Shown: positions 51,515 to 61,250 of the stretch, in pieces | Layout of the letters: each line of letters opens with the position of its first letter | Position numbering within the stretch: position 1 is the first letter of the stretch | DNA from: Planotetraspora sp. A-T 1434 | GTDB taxonomy: Bacteria > Actinomycetota > Actinomycetes > Streptosporangiales > Streptosporangiaceae | Length of the DNA: 64,000 nucleotides | Direction: 5' to 3' | Assembly (NCBI RefSeq): GCF_025420585.1 | Contig: NZ_JAOEGB010000001.1 | Coordinates: forward strand, 248,001-312,000 | Translations under genes and position numbers: made by a program | The notes under the pieces: generated by a model | Told to the model about the DNA's origin: nothing | The model's database searches: none | The model's input: only the letters and a program-made list of their open reading frames with translations

Positions 51515-52219
51515 GTGACCCGACCCGACGAAGCGGCCCGAGCATCTGGTCGCTGCGAGCCGATCCGCGTGCTGATCGTTGACGATCATGCGCTGATCCG
51601 CCGCAGCCTGGAGCTGGCACTGGCCGCGGAGCCGGACATCGAGGTGGTAGGTGAGGCCAGCGACGGTCAGGAAGCGGTCGGCCTCGCCGATCGTCTCCTG
51701 CCGGACGTGGTCCTGATGGACGTACGGATGCCGAGGCAGGACGGAATCGAGGCGACCCGGAGCATCAAGGAGTCGGTCCCGAGCACCCGGATCATCATGC
51801 TGACGGTCAGCGACGAGGAGGAGGACCTCTTCGAGGCGATCAAGGCCGGTGCCACGGGATACCTGCTCAAGGACGTCCAGATCGACGAGGTCCCCGACGC
51901 CGTCCGCGGCGTCCACGAGGGCCAGTCCCTCATCAACCCCGCGATGGCGGCCAAGCTGATCAACGAGTTCGCGAACATGAGCCGCAAGGAGGCCGAACGG
52001 CCGCCGCAGCTGCCCGTTCCGCGGCTGACCGAGCGCGAGATGGAGGTCCTCCGTCTCGTCGCCAAGGGGATGAACAACCGCGAGATCGCCAAGGACCTGT
52101 TCATCTCCGAGAACACGGTGAAGAACCACGTCCGCAACATCCTGGAGAAGCTCCAGTTGCACTCCCGCATGGAGGCCGTGGTCTACGCCGTACGGGAACG
52201 CCTGCTGGAGATCACCTAG
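51515..52219 (+). CDS. NarL/FixJ-type response regulator (orphan)
   Basis: 234 residues from GTG 51515, with AAGGAGG four bases upstream; earlier in-frame ATGs lack such a site. Receiver with D23-D24, phosphorylation site D69 ([10 protein letters not shown]), [13 protein letters not shown] and [12 protein letters not shown]. Lux[60 protein letters not shown]. No sensor kinase lies next to it, so it is an orphan. The same hpf-regulator pair occurs in streptomycetes, which suggests a link to growth arrest or dormancy, but no target is known. Confidence 0.93.
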   Translation: MTRPDEAARASGRCEPIRVLIVDDHALIRRSLELALAAEPDIEVVGEASDGQEAVGLADRLLPDVVLMDVRMPRQDGIEATRSIKESVPSTRIIMLTVSDEEEDLFEAIKAGATGYLLKDVQIDEVPDAVRGVHEGQSLINPAMAAKLINEFANMSRKEAERPPQLPVPRLTEREMEVLRLVAKGMNNREIAKDLFISENTVKNHVRNILEKLQLHSRMEAVVYAVRERLLEIT

Positions 52220-52244
52220 GGGTTCTCCGGAGAGCGGCGGGGGC

Positions 52245-53555
52245 TCACCGTCCGGCCAGTGCGGCGCGGAGCGCCGACTCCAGGCCCGGTGCCCCGTCGG
52301 GTGCCGTCACGCGCTCGACGCGGACATCGGTGCAGCCGACCCAGCTCGCGGCCTCCCACAGCGCGTCCCGCATGCCGTGGACGGCGCTCGTACGGCTGCC
52401 GCCCGGCTCGAAACCGACCTGGCGGGCGACCAGGGTGGTGCCCTCCCGAGCCGGATCGACCCGGCCGATGATCCTGCCGCCGGCGAGCACCGGCATCGCG
52501 AAGTAGCCGTGGATCCGCTTGTCCTTCGGCACGTACGCCTCCAGGCGGTGGCTCAGGCCGAAGATCCGCTCCGTCCGGGCGCGCTCCCAGATGAGTGAGT
52601 CGAAGGGTGACAGCAGCGTCGTGCGGTGGCGGCCGCGGGGCTCGGTCTCCAGCGCCGCGGGGTCTGCCCAGGCGTTCGGCGTTCCGGAGGCGGTCACGCC
52701 CCGCCGTGCGCGCGGTAAGGGCCAGCCGGAGACGTGGACCGGCACGAGTCCGGCGGCCCCACTCAGGAGGGCGTCGTCGAGCAGGGCGGCCTGCTTACCC
52801 TTCACGCGGGTGAAGTCGACCAGGTCGGCCCTGGTCGCCACGCCGAGAGACCGGCCGGCGATCCGGGTCAGGCCCGCCACGCCCTCGGCGTCGGACAGGT
52901 CCTCGGCGAGAAGCTCCGGGGGGACGACCCGTTCGGCCAGGTCGTAGACGCGCCGCCAGCCGACCCGGCGGGTGCAGACGACCTCGCCGATGTCGAGCAG
53001 GAACTCGATCGCGATCTTCGAGTCGGACCAGTCCCACCAGGGCCCGCCATTCTTGCTGCCCCCGATGTCGGCGGTGGTGAGCGGGCCGTCCGCCCGCACG
53101 TGCTCCAGGACCTTGTCCACCGTGGGCGGCACCTCGTGCCAGCGGAACCTGCGGTCCCGGTAGGCCCGGCGGCGGAAGCCGTACAGGGGCCAGTGCTCCA
53201 GGGGAAGGATGCAGGCGGCGTGACACCAGTACTCGAACGCCACGGGCGGGTTGTGCCAGTAGGCCCGCTCCACCGTGGCCCTGCCGACCTGCCCGAGCCT
53301 GGCGTAGGCGACCAGCTCGTGGGAGCGCGCGAGCACGGAGATGGTGTCGAGTTGCACGGCGCCCACGCGCCGGAGCATGGCCGGCACGCCGCCACTCCGC
53401 GCGCCGGACCCGAGAAAGCCCTGAGCCCGCAGCACGATCCGGCGGGCCTCGTCGGCGGTGAGATCGGTCAGGCCGGTCGGGTTGACCGGGTTGGCCGTGT
53501 CGCTCAGGGGGTCGCTCAGGGGGTCGCTCAGATGGTCGGTCAGGTGGTCGGTCAC
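52245..53555 (-). CDS. YcaQ/AlkX-like winged-helix DNA glycosylase
   Basis: 436 residues from GTG 53555. The HTH_42 family is recognised by AVQLDTISVLARSHELVAYARLG (the QLD catalytic motif), HACILPLEHWPLYGFRRRAYRDRR, FLLDIGEVVCTRRVGWRRVYDL and LLSPFDSLIWERARTERIFGLSHRLEAYVPKDKRIHGYFAMPVL. Escherichia coli YcaQ unhooks interstrand crosslinks, and Streptomyces AlkZ enzymes protect against azinomycin. The protein therefore probably repairs bulky alkylation or crosslinks. The N-terminal 22 residues (MTDHLTDHLSDPLSDPLSDT) are encoded by a 12-bp tandem repeat. The gene is convergent with the orphan regulator. Confidence 0.9.
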   Translation of the reverse strand: MTDHLTDHLSDPLSDPLSDTANPVNPTGLTDLTADEARRIVLRAQGFLGSGARSGGVPAMLRRVGAVQLDTISVLARSHELVAYARLGQVGRATVERAYWHNPPVAFEYWCHAACILPLEHWPLYGFRRRAYRDRRFRWHEVPPTVDKVLEHVRADGPLTTADIGGSKNGGPWWDWSDSKIAIEFLLDIGEVVCTRRVGWRRVYDLAERVVPPELLAEDLSDAEGVAGLTRIAGRSLGVATRADLVDFTRVKGKQAALLDDALLSGAAGLVPVHVSGWPLPRARRGVTASGTPNAWADPAALETEPRGRHRTTLLSPFDSLIWERARTERIFGLSHRLEAYVPKDKRIHGYFAMPVLAGGRIIGRVDPAREGTTLVARQVGFEPGGSRTSAVHGMRDALWEAASWVGCTDVRVERVTAPDGAPGLESALRAALAGR

Positions 53556-53558
53556 AGC
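53499..53558 (-). repeat. Five 12-bp tandem repeats at the start of the YcaQ-like gene
   Basis: GTCGCTCAGGGG at 53499 and 53511, GTCGCTCAGATG at 53523, GTCGGTCAGGTG at 53535 and a last partial unit at 53547. They encode the tetrapeptide DPLS/DHLT and include the start codon, so repeat number changes alter only the N-terminal tail. Confidence 0.88.
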
Positions 53559-53637
53559 CAGAGATGCTAGACGGCGTGACCGACAAACCCCTTCGACCGA
53601 AAACCTCTACGACGGTGCGCGGAGGGCTCTCCGGCGC

Positions 53638-53916
53638 TCAGGACCGCCTGAGGACGTGGTGGTGCTCGAACGGCGAGTGGTGCTCCATCGCGGGGATCTC
53701 GCGGGGGGCGTCCACGATCACGTCCGAGAAGATGTCGAAGGCGAGGGCGAGGATCCCGCCGACGGCGCAGATCCCGGCGCCCACCCAGAAGACGAACCAG
53801 TTGGGGCCGGCCGTCAGGGCCACGCCTCCGACGACGAAGCCGATCAGGATGGTGGTGACAGCCAGCCAGGATTTGGCGCTTCCTCCGTGGCTGCCTTGGT
53901 GTGCGCTCTGTGCCAT
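53638..53916 (-). CDS. Small membrane protein (HGxxPAAW family)
   Basis: 92 residues from ATG 53916. The N-terminus AHQGSHGGSAKSWLAVTTIL shows the HG-x-S-x-x-x-W pattern of the HGxxPAAW family with the Pro replaced. Two membrane spans follow (TTILIGFVVGGVALTAGP, FVFWVGAGICAVGGILALAF). The short cytoplasmic C-terminus is histidine-rich (MEHHSPFEHHHVLRRS), a possible metal-binding feature. Function unknown. It is divergent from secA by 231 bp. Confidence 0.75.
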   Translation of the reverse strand: MAQSAHQGSHGGSAKSWLAVTTILIGFVVGGVALTAGPNWFVFWVGAGICAVGGILALAFDIFSDVIVDAPREIPAMEHHSPFEHHHVLRRS

Positions 53917-54147
53917 ACCCCGTTTTCTACCTGATGGGCCAGGTGGTCCGTACATCGGGGGAACCTCAAGCGGCCATTTCCCGTTATAAGCAAGGCGATT
54001 AGCACGCGCTCGGGGACGCGCCGCTCCGGCCGATTGCCGGTGGCTGTGTCTGGTGATGGAACGGCCTACGATGGCAACGGGGAAGTATGTCTCGTCCTCA
54101 CACCCCGGTGGATCCGCCGGGGTAGACCTGCGAGGAGCTTTACAAAA

Positions 54148-56949
54148 GTGGCAGCCATTCTCGACAAGATCCTTCGCGCCGGCGAAGGCAAGACTCTGCG
54201 TAAGCTCAAGCGCATCGCCGAGCAGGTCAACTCCGTCGAAGAGGACTTCAAGAGCCTGTCCGACTCCGAGCTTCGCGCGCTCACGGCCGAGTACAAGCAG
54301 CGTCATGCCGACGGGGAGTCCCTCGACGACCTGATGCCGGAGGCGTTCGCGACCGTTCGGGAGGCCGCCCGCCGGGTCCTCGGGCAGCGTCACTTCGACG
54401 TGCAGATCATGGGCGGCGCCAACCTCCACATGGGCAACATCTCGGAGATGCGCACCGGTGAGGGCAAGACGCTCACCTGTACGCTGCCGGCCTACCTCAA
54501 CGCCATCTCGGGCAGGGGCGTCCACGTCGTCACGGTCAACGACTACCTGGCCAAGCGCGACGCCGACACGATGGGCCGCGTTCACCGCTTCCTCGGTCTC
54601 GAGGTCGGCGTGATCCTGGCCAACATGCCGCCCGAGGAGCGCCGGAAGCAGTACAACGCGGACATCACCTACGGCACGAACAACGAGTTCGGCTTCGACT
54701 ACCTGCGTGACAACATGGCGTGGTCCATGGAGGAGTGCGTCCAGCGCGGCCACAACTTCGCCGTCGTCGACGAGGTCGACTCCATCCTCATCGACGAGGC
54801 CCGCACCCCGCTGATCATCTCCGGCCCCGGCGAGCAGTCCGGCAAGTGGTACGCCGAGTTCGCCAAGATCGTGCCCCGGCTCCGGCGCGGCGTCGAGGGC
54901 AAGGACGGCGAGGAGAGCACCGGCGACTACGTCGTGGACGAGAAGAAGCGCACGGTCGGCATCCTCGAGGCCGGCGTCGAGCGCGTCGAGGACTGGCTGG
55001 GCGTCGACAACCTCTACAAGCCGGAGCACACCCACCTGGTGCAGTTCCTGAACAACGCCCTCAAGGCCAAGGAGCTGTTCAAGAAGGACAAGGACTACAT
55101 CGTCGTCGACGGCGAGGTCCTGATCGTCGACGAGTTCACCGGGCGTGTGCTGCACGGCCGCCGCTACAACGAGGGCATGCACCAGGCCATCGAGGCCAAG
55201 GAAGGCGTGAAGGTCAAGGACGAGAACCAGACTCTCGCCACCATCACCCTGCAGAACTACTTCCGCCTCTACGAGAAGCTCGCCGGCATGACCGGTACGG
55301 CCGCCACCGAGGCGAACGAGTTCCACCAGACCTACAAGCTCGGCGTCGTCCCGATCCCGACCAACCGTCCGATGATCCGCAGGGACCAGGCGGACGTGGT
55401 CTACAAGACCGAGGACGCCAAGTTCCAGGCGTGCGTCGACGACATCAAGGAGCGCTACGAGAAGGGCCAGCCGGTCCTGGTCGGCACCACGAGCGTCGAG
55501 AAGTCCGAGAAGCTCTCCCGGATGCTCAAGCGCCAGGGTGTGCCCCACGAGGTGCTGAACGCCAAGAACCACGCCCGCGAGGCCGCGATCATCGCCGAGG
55601 CGGGCCGCAAGCACGCCGTGACGGTCGCGACCAACATGGCCGGCCGAGGCACCGACATCATGCTCGGCGGCAACCCCGAGTTCCGGGCCGACCTGGAGCT
55701 GCAGCAGCGCGGCCTGTCCCCCTCCGAGACGCCGGAGGAGTACGAGAAGGCCTGGCCCGAGGCCCTGGAGAAGGCCAAGGAGGCCGTCAAGGCCGAGCAC
55801 GAGGAGGTCGTCGAGCTCGGCGGTCTGTACGTGCTGGGCACCGAGCGGCACGAATCCCGCCGCATCGACAACCAGCTGCGCGGCCGTTCCGGCCGTCAGG
55901 GCGACCCCGGCGAGTCCCGGTTCTACCTGTCCCTCGAGGACGACCTGATGCGGCTGTTCAACTCGGCCAGGGTCGAGACGATCATGACGCGGCTCAACAT
56001 CCCGGACGACGTGCCGATCGAGTCCGGCATCGTGTCGAAGGCCATCGCCTCCGCGCAGCACCAGGTCGAGCAGCAGAACTTCGAGATCCGGAAGAACGTC
56101 CTCAAGTACGACGAGGTCATGAACCGGCAGCGCAAGGTCATCTACGGCGAGCGCCTGCGCGTGCTGGAGGGCGCCGACCTGCACGAGCAGGTCCGCGGCT
56201 TCGTCACCGACGTCATCGACGACTACGTCAAGGCGGCGACGGCGGAGGGCTTCGCCGAGGAGTGGGACCTCGACAAGCTGTGGAAGGCGTTCGGCCAGCT
56301 CTACCCGATCTCGCTGACGGTGGACCAGCTGGTCGAGGAGGTCGGCGGGGACAAGGAGGACCTGTCCGCCCAGTTGCTCGGCGAGAAGATCAAGGAGGAC
56401 GCGCTCCGCGCCTATGACCAGCGCGAGGAGGAGCTCGGCTCCGAGGCCATGCGCGAGCTGGAGCGCCGGGTCATCCTCTCGGTGCTCGACCGCAAGTGGC
56501 GTGAGCACCTCTACGAGATGGACTACCTCCAGGAGGGCATCGGCATGCGCGCCTATGCCCAGAAGGACCCGCTGATCGAGTACCAGCGCGAGGGCTTCGA
56601 GATGTTCTCCGCGATGCTCGACGGCATCAAGGAGGAGTCGGTCGGCTACCTGTTCAACCTCGAGGTCGAGGTGCAGGCCAACCCGATCGTGGAGGAGAAC
56701 GCCGAGGTCGACGCGGCGGTCGCGGAGACCGGCTCGATCATCGCCCGGGCGCTGCGCCAGCCGGCCAGGCCGACCGAGATGGTCTACACCGCGCCGGGCG
56801 AGAGCGGCGACGTCGAGGTCAGCCGGGTCCGGTCCACTCCGGAGCAGCGGGCGGCCTACGGCAACGTCGAGCGCAACGCCCCCTGCCCGTGTGGCTCGGG
56901 CAAGAAGTACAAGCGCTGCCACGGCGACCCCCGCAACGCCGACGCGTGA
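54148..56949 (+). CDS. secA: Preprotein translocase ATPase SecA
   Basis: 933 residues from GTG 54148, with GAGGAG ten bases upstream. All SecA parts are present: Walker [11 protein letters not shown] (about residue 105), [11 protein letters not shown], the DEAD-type [16 protein letters not shown], the preprotein crosslinking domain, [35 protein letters not shown] (NBD2), [23 protein letters not shown] and the helical scaffold. The C-terminal zinc tail [16 protein letters not shown] indicates the SecB/ribosome-binding form. SecA drives export of unfolded proteins through SecYEG. The position after hpf is conserved in actinobacteria. A strong terminator follows 15 bp after the stop. Confidence 0.98.
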   Translation: MAAILDKILRAGEGKTLRKLKRIAEQVNSVEEDFKSLSDSELRALTAEYKQRHADGESLDDLMPEAFATVREAARRVLGQRHFDVQIMGGANLHMGNISEMRTGEGKTLTCTLPAYLNAISGRGVHVVTVNDYLAKRDADTMGRVHRFLGLEVGVILANMPPEERRKQYNADITYGTNNEFGFDYLRDNMAWSMEECVQRGHNFAVVDEVDSILIDEARTPLIISGPGEQSGKWYAEFAKIVPRLRRGVEGKDGEESTGDYVVDEKKRTVGILEAGVERVEDWLGVDNLYKPEHTHLVQFLNNALKAKELFKKDKDYIVVDGEVLIVDEFTGRVLHGRRYNEGMHQAIEAKEGVKVKDENQTLATITLQNYFRLYEKLAGMTGTAATEANEFHQTYKLGVVPIPTNRPMIRRDQADVVYKTEDAKFQACVDDIKERYEKGQPVLVGTTSVEKSEKLSRMLKRQGVPHEVLNAKNHAREAAIIAEAGRKHAVTVATNMAGRGTDIMLGGNPEFRADLELQQRGLSPSETPEEYEKAWPEALEKAKEAVKAEHEEVVELGGLYVLGTERHESRRIDNQLRGRSGRQGDPGESRFYLSLEDDLMRLFNSARVETIMTRLNIPDDVPIESGIVSKAIASAQHQVEQQNFEIRKNVLKYDEVMNRQRKVIYGERLRVLEGADLHEQVRGFVTDVIDDYVKAATAEGFAEEWDLDKLWKAFGQLYPISLTVDQLVEEVGGDKEDLSAQLLGEKIKEDALRAYDQREEELGSEAMRELERRVILSVLDRKWREHLYEMDYLQEGIGMRAYAQKDPLIEYQREGFEMFSAMLDGIKEESVGYLFNLEVEVQANPIVEENAEVDAAVAETGSIIARALRQPARPTEMVYTAPGESGDVEVSRVRSTPEQRAAYGNVERNAPCPCGSGKKYKRCHGDPRNADA

Positions 56950-56964
56950 CAAGTGACGGTGATG

Positions 56965-56997
56965 AAACCCCCGCCGGGAGCTGCCCGGCGGGGGTTT
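56965..56997 (+). terminator. Intrinsic terminator after secA
   Basis: AAACCCCCGCCGGG (56965-56978) and CCCGGCGGGGGTTT (56984-56997) pair over the 5-base loop AGCTG, a perfect 14-bp stem beginning with A and ending in T. It is the strongest terminator in the window and may also serve the convergent Rv3235-like gene. Confidence 0.93.
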
Positions 56998-57164
56998 CCC
57001 GTCTCGGCACGCGGCCGTCCAGTGCCGGCCTGGAGCGCGTGCTCCTGTGACCGGCGAAGTTTCGGCCTCTGCGAGGCGTCCAGCTGTCGGCTCGGGGCCG
57101 TGCTCACGAGTCCGGGCGGGGTGTGTGGGAGCGGGCCGAGCGCGGCTGCCCTCTCACATGCGCC

Positions 57165-57656
57165 CTATGCCGTCTCGAACTCGGTGACCAGCCACTGCAC
57201 GCCGTACCGTTCGAGGCGCAGGGCGAGCACGCGGCTGCGCGTGCCGCAGTGGACCAGCAGGCACATCTCGACCACGCCCGCGCGCGGCTGCTGGACGTGG
57301 GGGAGGCCGACCAGCGGCGGACGCTGGGTCTCGATCATCCTTCCGGCCCGGATCAGCTCCCGGTAGGCCCGCTCGGACAGCCGGTCCTGGACGGTCTCCG
57401 GTGGCCGGCGTCCGCAGAGGATCTCGGCCACCGCCTGGCCCAGGCCGCGCAGCCGCCGCTCGTCGGGGAGCGACCCGGGGGGCGCGATGATGATCGATCC
57501 CCTGGGGGCCGCCGTGCCGTTCTCGCCGGGATCCCGGGCCAGGGCGAGCGAGCCGTACGTTCTGGGCGTGGCGCCCCTGACCTCCGGCTCATCGTCGTAC
57601 GGAGGCTCCGCCGAGGGGACGGACACGAGCCGGGGCAGGGGGATCGGCTTGGGCAT
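57165..57656 (-). CDS. Rv3235-like protein (DUF6459)
   Basis: 163 residues. A proline-rich N-terminus (MPKPIPLPRLVSVPSAEPPYDDEPE) leads to a C-terminal domain starting RRLRGLGQAVAEILCGRRPPETVQDRLSERAYREL and ending VLALRLERYGVQWLVTEFETA. This is the Rv3235/DUF6459 family, encoded beside secA in nearly all actinobacteria. The RPPETVQDRLS and the late E-R-Y-G-x-x-W-L-V strand are its signature. It may contribute to SecA-dependent steps or to cell-cycle events; no function is established. Confidence 0.9.
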   Translation of the reverse strand: MPKPIPLPRLVSVPSAEPPYDDEPEVRGATPRTYGSLALARDPGENGTAAPRGSIIIAPPGSLPDERRLRGLGQAVAEILCGRRPPETVQDRLSERAYRELIRAGRMIETQRPPLVGLPHVQQPRAGVVEMCLLVHCGTRSRVLALRLERYGVQWLVTEFETA

Positions 57657-57938
57657 CGGGACTCCGTTGTCGTCGTCTGTCGTGGTCGGACCTGACGACT
57701 AATAGAGGTTCCGGGCGCGCGGCCTGATACAGCCGTCGCCAACTTTGCCGATCCCCGGGCCACTATGAGCGAATTCGCGGGGGAACATTCTCTTCGGTTG
57801 GTGCGGACCAGGGGATGACGAGACTGTTTCCGGCGCGTAATTGTCATGATTATCGGCGGCCGGAATTGTGGGGAAAGACGGCAGGGGCGCCCGGGATGAC
57901 CGGACGCCCCTGCTCGTGAGATGGGGTGCTGTTAAAGG

Positions 57939-59267
57939 TCAGACGTGGCTGCGTGGCGATTCGATGCTTTCGCCGGAGTCCACGTCGGGCTCCGGCTCGC
58001 GGCCGGGGGTCATGATGTTCAGCCTCTTGATCAGGAAGCTGAAGACCGCGTAATACACGAAGAAGTAGATGACGCCGATCAGCATGATCAGCAGGAAGTT
58101 GTGCGTGTTTCCCTTGGTCGCGTTGAGCCCGGCGTCGATGACACCCGCGGAGAACCCGAAGCCGAGCCGCCCGTCGAGCGCCGCGACGAGGGCCATGGAG
58201 ATGCCGGTGAGGAGCGCGTGCACGACGAACAGCACCGGGGCCACGAAGATGAACGCGAACTCGATCGGCTCGGTGATGCCGGTGACGAACGAGATCAGCG
58301 CCGAGGAGATCATGATCGAGCCGACGGCCCCGCGACGGTGCGGCGGGGCGGCCCGCCAGATGGCGAGGGCGGCGGCCGGCAGGCCGAACATCATGACGGG
58401 GAAGAAGCCCGCCATGAACGCGCCCGCGCCGTCCTGCCCCGCGAAGTAGCAGTTGAGGTCGCCCGCCGCGTGAACCGCTGGGCAATCCGGCACGGTGAAC
58501 CAGACGATCGAGTTGACGAAGTGGTGCAGGCCGAAGGGGATCAGCGCCCGGTTGACCACGCCGTAGATTCCCGCGCCCACCGTGGAGTTGTGGGCCAGCC
58601 AGTCACCGAAGGTCGTGAGGCCCTGGCCGATCGGCGGCCAGATCAGGCCGAACAGCACGGCGAGGATGAGGGCGGCCAGCGCGGTGAGGATGGGCACGAA
58701 CCGGCGGCCACCGAAGAACGCCAGCCACGCGGGCAGCTTCGTCCGGTAGTACCGCTGCCACAGCAGCGCCGCGACGAGGCCGATCAGGATGCCCCCCAGC
58801 ACGCCCGTGGGGTTGGCGGAAGCGAGGTTGAGCACCTCGTTGGGCTTCCCGTCCGCCCCGACGACGTTCTGCGCCACCTTCTTGTGCACGGCCAGGTCCG
58901 CCGACGCGTCGAAGAACATCAGATGCGTGACCCGGTCCCACACGAGATATCCGACGACGGCGGCGAGCGCGGTCGAGCCGTCGGAGCGGCGGGCGAACCC
59001 GACGGCCACGCCGACCGCGAACAGCAGCGGCAGGGCGGCGAAAAGCGCGTCTCCGGCGCCGCCGACGATCTGCGCGATCTTGTCCAGCGTCGCGTTGTCC
59101 GTACGGCCCAGCAGGTCGTCCTGGCCGACGCGGAGAAGAATGGCCGCGGCGGGCAGCGCCGCGATGGGAAGCATGAGGGAGCGGCCGATGCGGGACAGCA
59201 CGGCCATCGCCGGGGACTGCTGTCCGGGAGCGGCGGGCAGACCCGCGTCGGCGGACGTGGAACTCAT
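57939..59267 (-). CDS. nagE2: PTS EIIC permease, N-acetylglucosamine-type
   Basis: 442 residues with about ten membrane segments. The family signature GITEPIEFAFIFVAP (with the substrate-binding Glu) and the segments AVLSRIGRSLMLPIAALPAAAILLRVG, GDALFAALPLLFAVGVAVGFARR, NSIVWFTVP and GAGAFMAGFFPVMMFGLPAAALAI place it with GlcNAc/glucose EIIC proteins. EIIB and EIIA are separate genes, as in streptomycetes. It is downstream of dasR in the same direction, 39 bp apart, so dasR-nagE2 form an operon under the operator at 60097. Confidence 0.93.
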   Translation of the reverse strand: MSSTSADAGLPAAPGQQSPAMAVLSRIGRSLMLPIAALPAAAILLRVGQDDLLGRTDNATLDKIAQIVGGAGDALFAALPLLFAVGVAVGFARRSDGSTALAAVVGYLVWDRVTHLMFFDASADLAVHKKVAQNVVGADGKPNEVLNLASANPTGVLGGILIGLVAALLWQRYYRTKLPAWLAFFGGRRFVPILTALAALILAVLFGLIWPPIGQGLTTFGDWLAHNSTVGAGIYGVVNRALIPFGLHHFVNSIVWFTVPDCPAVHAAGDLNCYFAGQDGAGAFMAGFFPVMMFGLPAAALAIWRAAPPHRRGAVGSIMISSALISFVTGITEPIEFAFIFVAPVLFVVHALLTGISMALVAALDGRLGFGFSAGVIDAGLNATKGNTHNFLLIMLIGVIYFFVYYAVFSFLIKRLNIMTPGREPEPDVDSGESIESPRSHV

Positions 59268-59306
59268 TTCGTTTCCTCCAGGGAGGGGGGATACGGGAGG
59301 AGACCG

Positions 59307-60047
59307 CTAGGAGCGTCTGGTCGGAATCTCGAGAAGAGTCCGGAGCTGGTAGCGGTCGGCGCGATACGTGGAGACCCCGAGTTCGGCGCACACCCCTCCG
59401 GCGAAGGACCGGCGCTGCAGCAGCAGGACGGCCCCGCCACGGGGCAGCTTGAGCAGGTCGGCGTCGCCTGGATCGGCGATGCCGCCGTCGATGGTGAGCT
59501 CCCCGCCGTCCAGCACGAGGCCGTATCGGGACTCGAGCAGGGCGTACAGAGATAGGCCGGTCAGGTCATAGGCATCGAGATCGGGAGCGAGCACGACCGG
59601 GATGTGGGCGCGCTCGATGCTCAGCGGTTCCCCGTCCGCTGTGCGCAACCGCTCGATGAAGTGCACGGCGTCCCCAGGCTGTATACCGAGTTCCCGTGCG
59701 AGATGGGCGCTGGCCCGGACCACTCGCCGGTCCAGGTCACGGGAGCCCGGCTCCATGCCGCGCGCCCGCATGTCATCGCTGAAAGAGGTGAGCTGGAGGG
59801 CCAGTTCGATCTTCGGACGCGCGACGAACGTGCCCTTGCCGGGGACCCGGTGCAGGCGGCCCTCGGACACAAGGTGGTCCACGGCCTGACGTACTGTCAT
59901 CCGTGACAGGCCGAAGCGCTGGCACAGCTCGCGTTCCGAGGGGATCGCCGCACCGATCGGCAGCTCGTTGCTCTCGATGAGGTCGAGCAGAATCTCCCGA
60001 AGCTGGAAGTACTTCGGCACCGGGCTGTCCGGATCGATCTGGGCCAC
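59307..60047 (-). CDS. dasR: GntR-family global regulator DasR
   Basis: 246 residues from GTG 60047 with GGAGGG upstream. FadR/HutC-type: N-terminal winged helix PKYFQLREILLDLIESNELPIGAAIPSERELCQRFGLSRMTVRQAVDHLVSEGRLHRVPGKGTFVA, and a UTRA effector domain (SFSDDMRARGMEPGSRDLDR, VHFIERLRTADGEPLSIERAHIP, QRRSFAGGVCAELGVSTYRADRYQL). DasR represses GlcNAc uptake and use, and in streptomycetes also antibiotics and development, and is released by glucosamine-6-phosphate. The sequence is close to Streptomyces DasR. Its own promoter region carries a dre-type palindrome. Confidence 0.95.
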   Translation of the reverse strand: MAQIDPDSPVPKYFQLREILLDLIESNELPIGAAIPSERELCQRFGLSRMTVRQAVDHLVSEGRLHRVPGKGTFVARPKIELALQLTSFSDDMRARGMEPGSRDLDRRVVRASAHLARELGIQPGDAVHFIERLRTADGEPLSIERAHIPVVLAPDLDAYDLTGLSLYALLESRYGLVLDGGELTIDGGIADPGDADLLKLPRGGAVLLLQRRSFAGGVCAELGVSTYRADRYQLRTLLEIPTRRS

Positions 60048-60096
60048 TGATCCCTCCCCTCTCGATCTGATCAGACGAATAAGTTATGGTTCGTAC

Positions 60097-60118
60097 TGGT
60101 CTAGTCCGGACTAGACCA
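60097..60118. promoter_or_regulatory. DasR operator (dre-type palindrome) between divergent dasR and SIS genes
   Basis: TGGTCTAGTCC (60097-60107) and GGACTAGACCA (60108-60118) form a perfect 22-bp palindrome. Each half contains the TGGTCTAG / CTAGACCA sequence of the Streptomyces dre consensus (AGTGGTCTAGACCACT). Compared with that consensus the two half-sites are spaced six bases further apart. It lies 50 bp upstream of dasR and 85 bp upstream of the SIS gene and should couple dasR-nagE2 and the rightward PTS operon to glucosamine-6-phosphate. Confidence 0.85.
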
Positions 60119-60202
60119 CAGCCCAGAAATGTGTGTCAATCTGTGGGCCGGCGTCGGATCGGTAACGGCCCTCTCCCTCTCGCCACCAAGGATGAGCACC
60201 GG

Positions 60203-61237
60203 ATGACGACCAAGATGCGCAGCGAGATCGCCGAGCAGCCGGCCGCGCTGCGGGCGACGCTGGACGCCCTGCTTCCTCGAACCGGGGAGGTAGAGGAGCT
60301 CGCGCGGGACACCCGTCAACTGCTGTTCATCGCGCGCGGCACCTCTGACAACGCGGCGGTGTACGGCCGCTACCTGATCGAGGCGCGGGCGGGCCGCCTG
60401 TCGGCGCTCGCCGCCCCCTCGATCGCCACGACGTACCGGCGCAGGCTCGACCTCGACGGCGTGCTGGCCGTGGGCCTGTCCCAGTCCGGCCGCACCGAGG
60501 AGATCGTCGAGACCCTGCAGTGGGCGAAGGACTGCGGCGCGAAGACCGTGGCCATCACCAACGGCGGCGAGCAGTCGCCGCTGGCCCTGGCCGCCGACCT
60601 CGCCCTGTGCACCCTCGCCGGCGAGGAGAAGGCCGTCCCGGCGACCAAGACGTACACCACGCAGCTGGCGGCGCTCGCCGTGCTCGCGCTCGGCCTCGGC
60701 GCCGACGTGGACCGCGACGACCTCCAGCGGGTGCCGGACGCGGTGGAGAAGCTCATCTCCGACCCCGGTGACCTGGACGCGATCGTCGAGGGCCTCGCCG
60801 ACAAGCCCGGCGTGGTCGTGTCCGGCCGCGGCCTGGCGTTCTCGACCGCGCTGGAGATCGCGCTCAAGCTCAAGGAGGCGTGCTACCTGCACGCCATGGG
60901 CCTGTCGTACGCCGACCTGCTGCACGGCCCGATCGCGGTCGTGGACGAGGACACCCCGGCGATCCTCGTCGCGGCGGGCGAGGGCCCGACGCTGGCGGGC
61001 ACGGTCTCGCTGGCGCAGCGGGTGACCGGCGCGGGCGCGTCGGCCTTCGGCGTCGGCGGCGGAACCGAGCTGGCCGCCGCCTCCACGGCCGCGCTCAACG
61101 GACCCGACCTGCCCGAGTGGGTGGCCCCCCTTGGGCTCATCGTTCCCGGGCAGTTGCTCACCGAGGCGCTCGCCCGCAGGCTCGGTATCGACCCGGACGC
61201 CCCCCGTGGTCTGAACAAGGTCACTCAGACCGACTGA
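60203..61237 (+). CDS. SIS-domain aminosugar-phosphate enzyme (probable glucosamine-6-phosphate deaminase, NagB-II type)
   Basis: 344 residues from ATG 60203, AAGGA upstream. Two SIS domains resemble the isomerase half of GlmS: QLLFIARGTSDNAAVYGRYLIE, VLAVGLSQSGRTEEIVETLQWAK, CTLAGEEKAVPATKTYTTQLAAL, then VSGRGLAFSTALEIALKLKEACYLHAMGLSYADLLHGPIA and a last GLNKVTQTD. The glutaminase domain of GlmS is absent. In several bacteria such proteins (NagB-II) deaminate glucosamine-6-phosphate, replacing classical NagB. Genes for EIIB, EIIA, HPr and EI follow and a DasR operator precedes, so this role is likely; no nagA or nagB occurs in the window. Confidence 0.85.
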   Translation: MTTKMRSEIAEQPAALRATLDALLPRTGEVEELARDTRQLLFIARGTSDNAAVYGRYLIEARAGRLSALAAPSIATTYRRRLDLDGVLAVGLSQSGRTEEIVETLQWAKDCGAKTVAITNGGEQSPLALAADLALCTLAGEEKAVPATKTYTTQLAALAVLALGLGADVDRDDLQRVPDAVEKLISDPGDLDAIVEGLADKPGVVVSGRGLAFSTALEIALKLKEACYLHAMGLSYADLLHGPIAVVDEDTPAILVAAGEGPTLAGTVSLAQRVTGAGASAFGVGGGTELAAASTAALNGPDLPEWVAPLGLIVPGQLLTEALARRLGIDPDAPRGLNKVTQTD

Positions 61238-61250
61238 ATGGAGAACCCCC

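Noticed and set aside
53638-56952. 1104-codon leftward frame opposite secA
   Set aside because: It is the antisense of secA; only the last 92 codons beyond secA are a real gene.
59268-59306. Separate DasR operator for nagE2
   Set aside because: The 39-bp gap has no TGGTCT-type dyad; control from the site at 60097 through dasR is sufficient.
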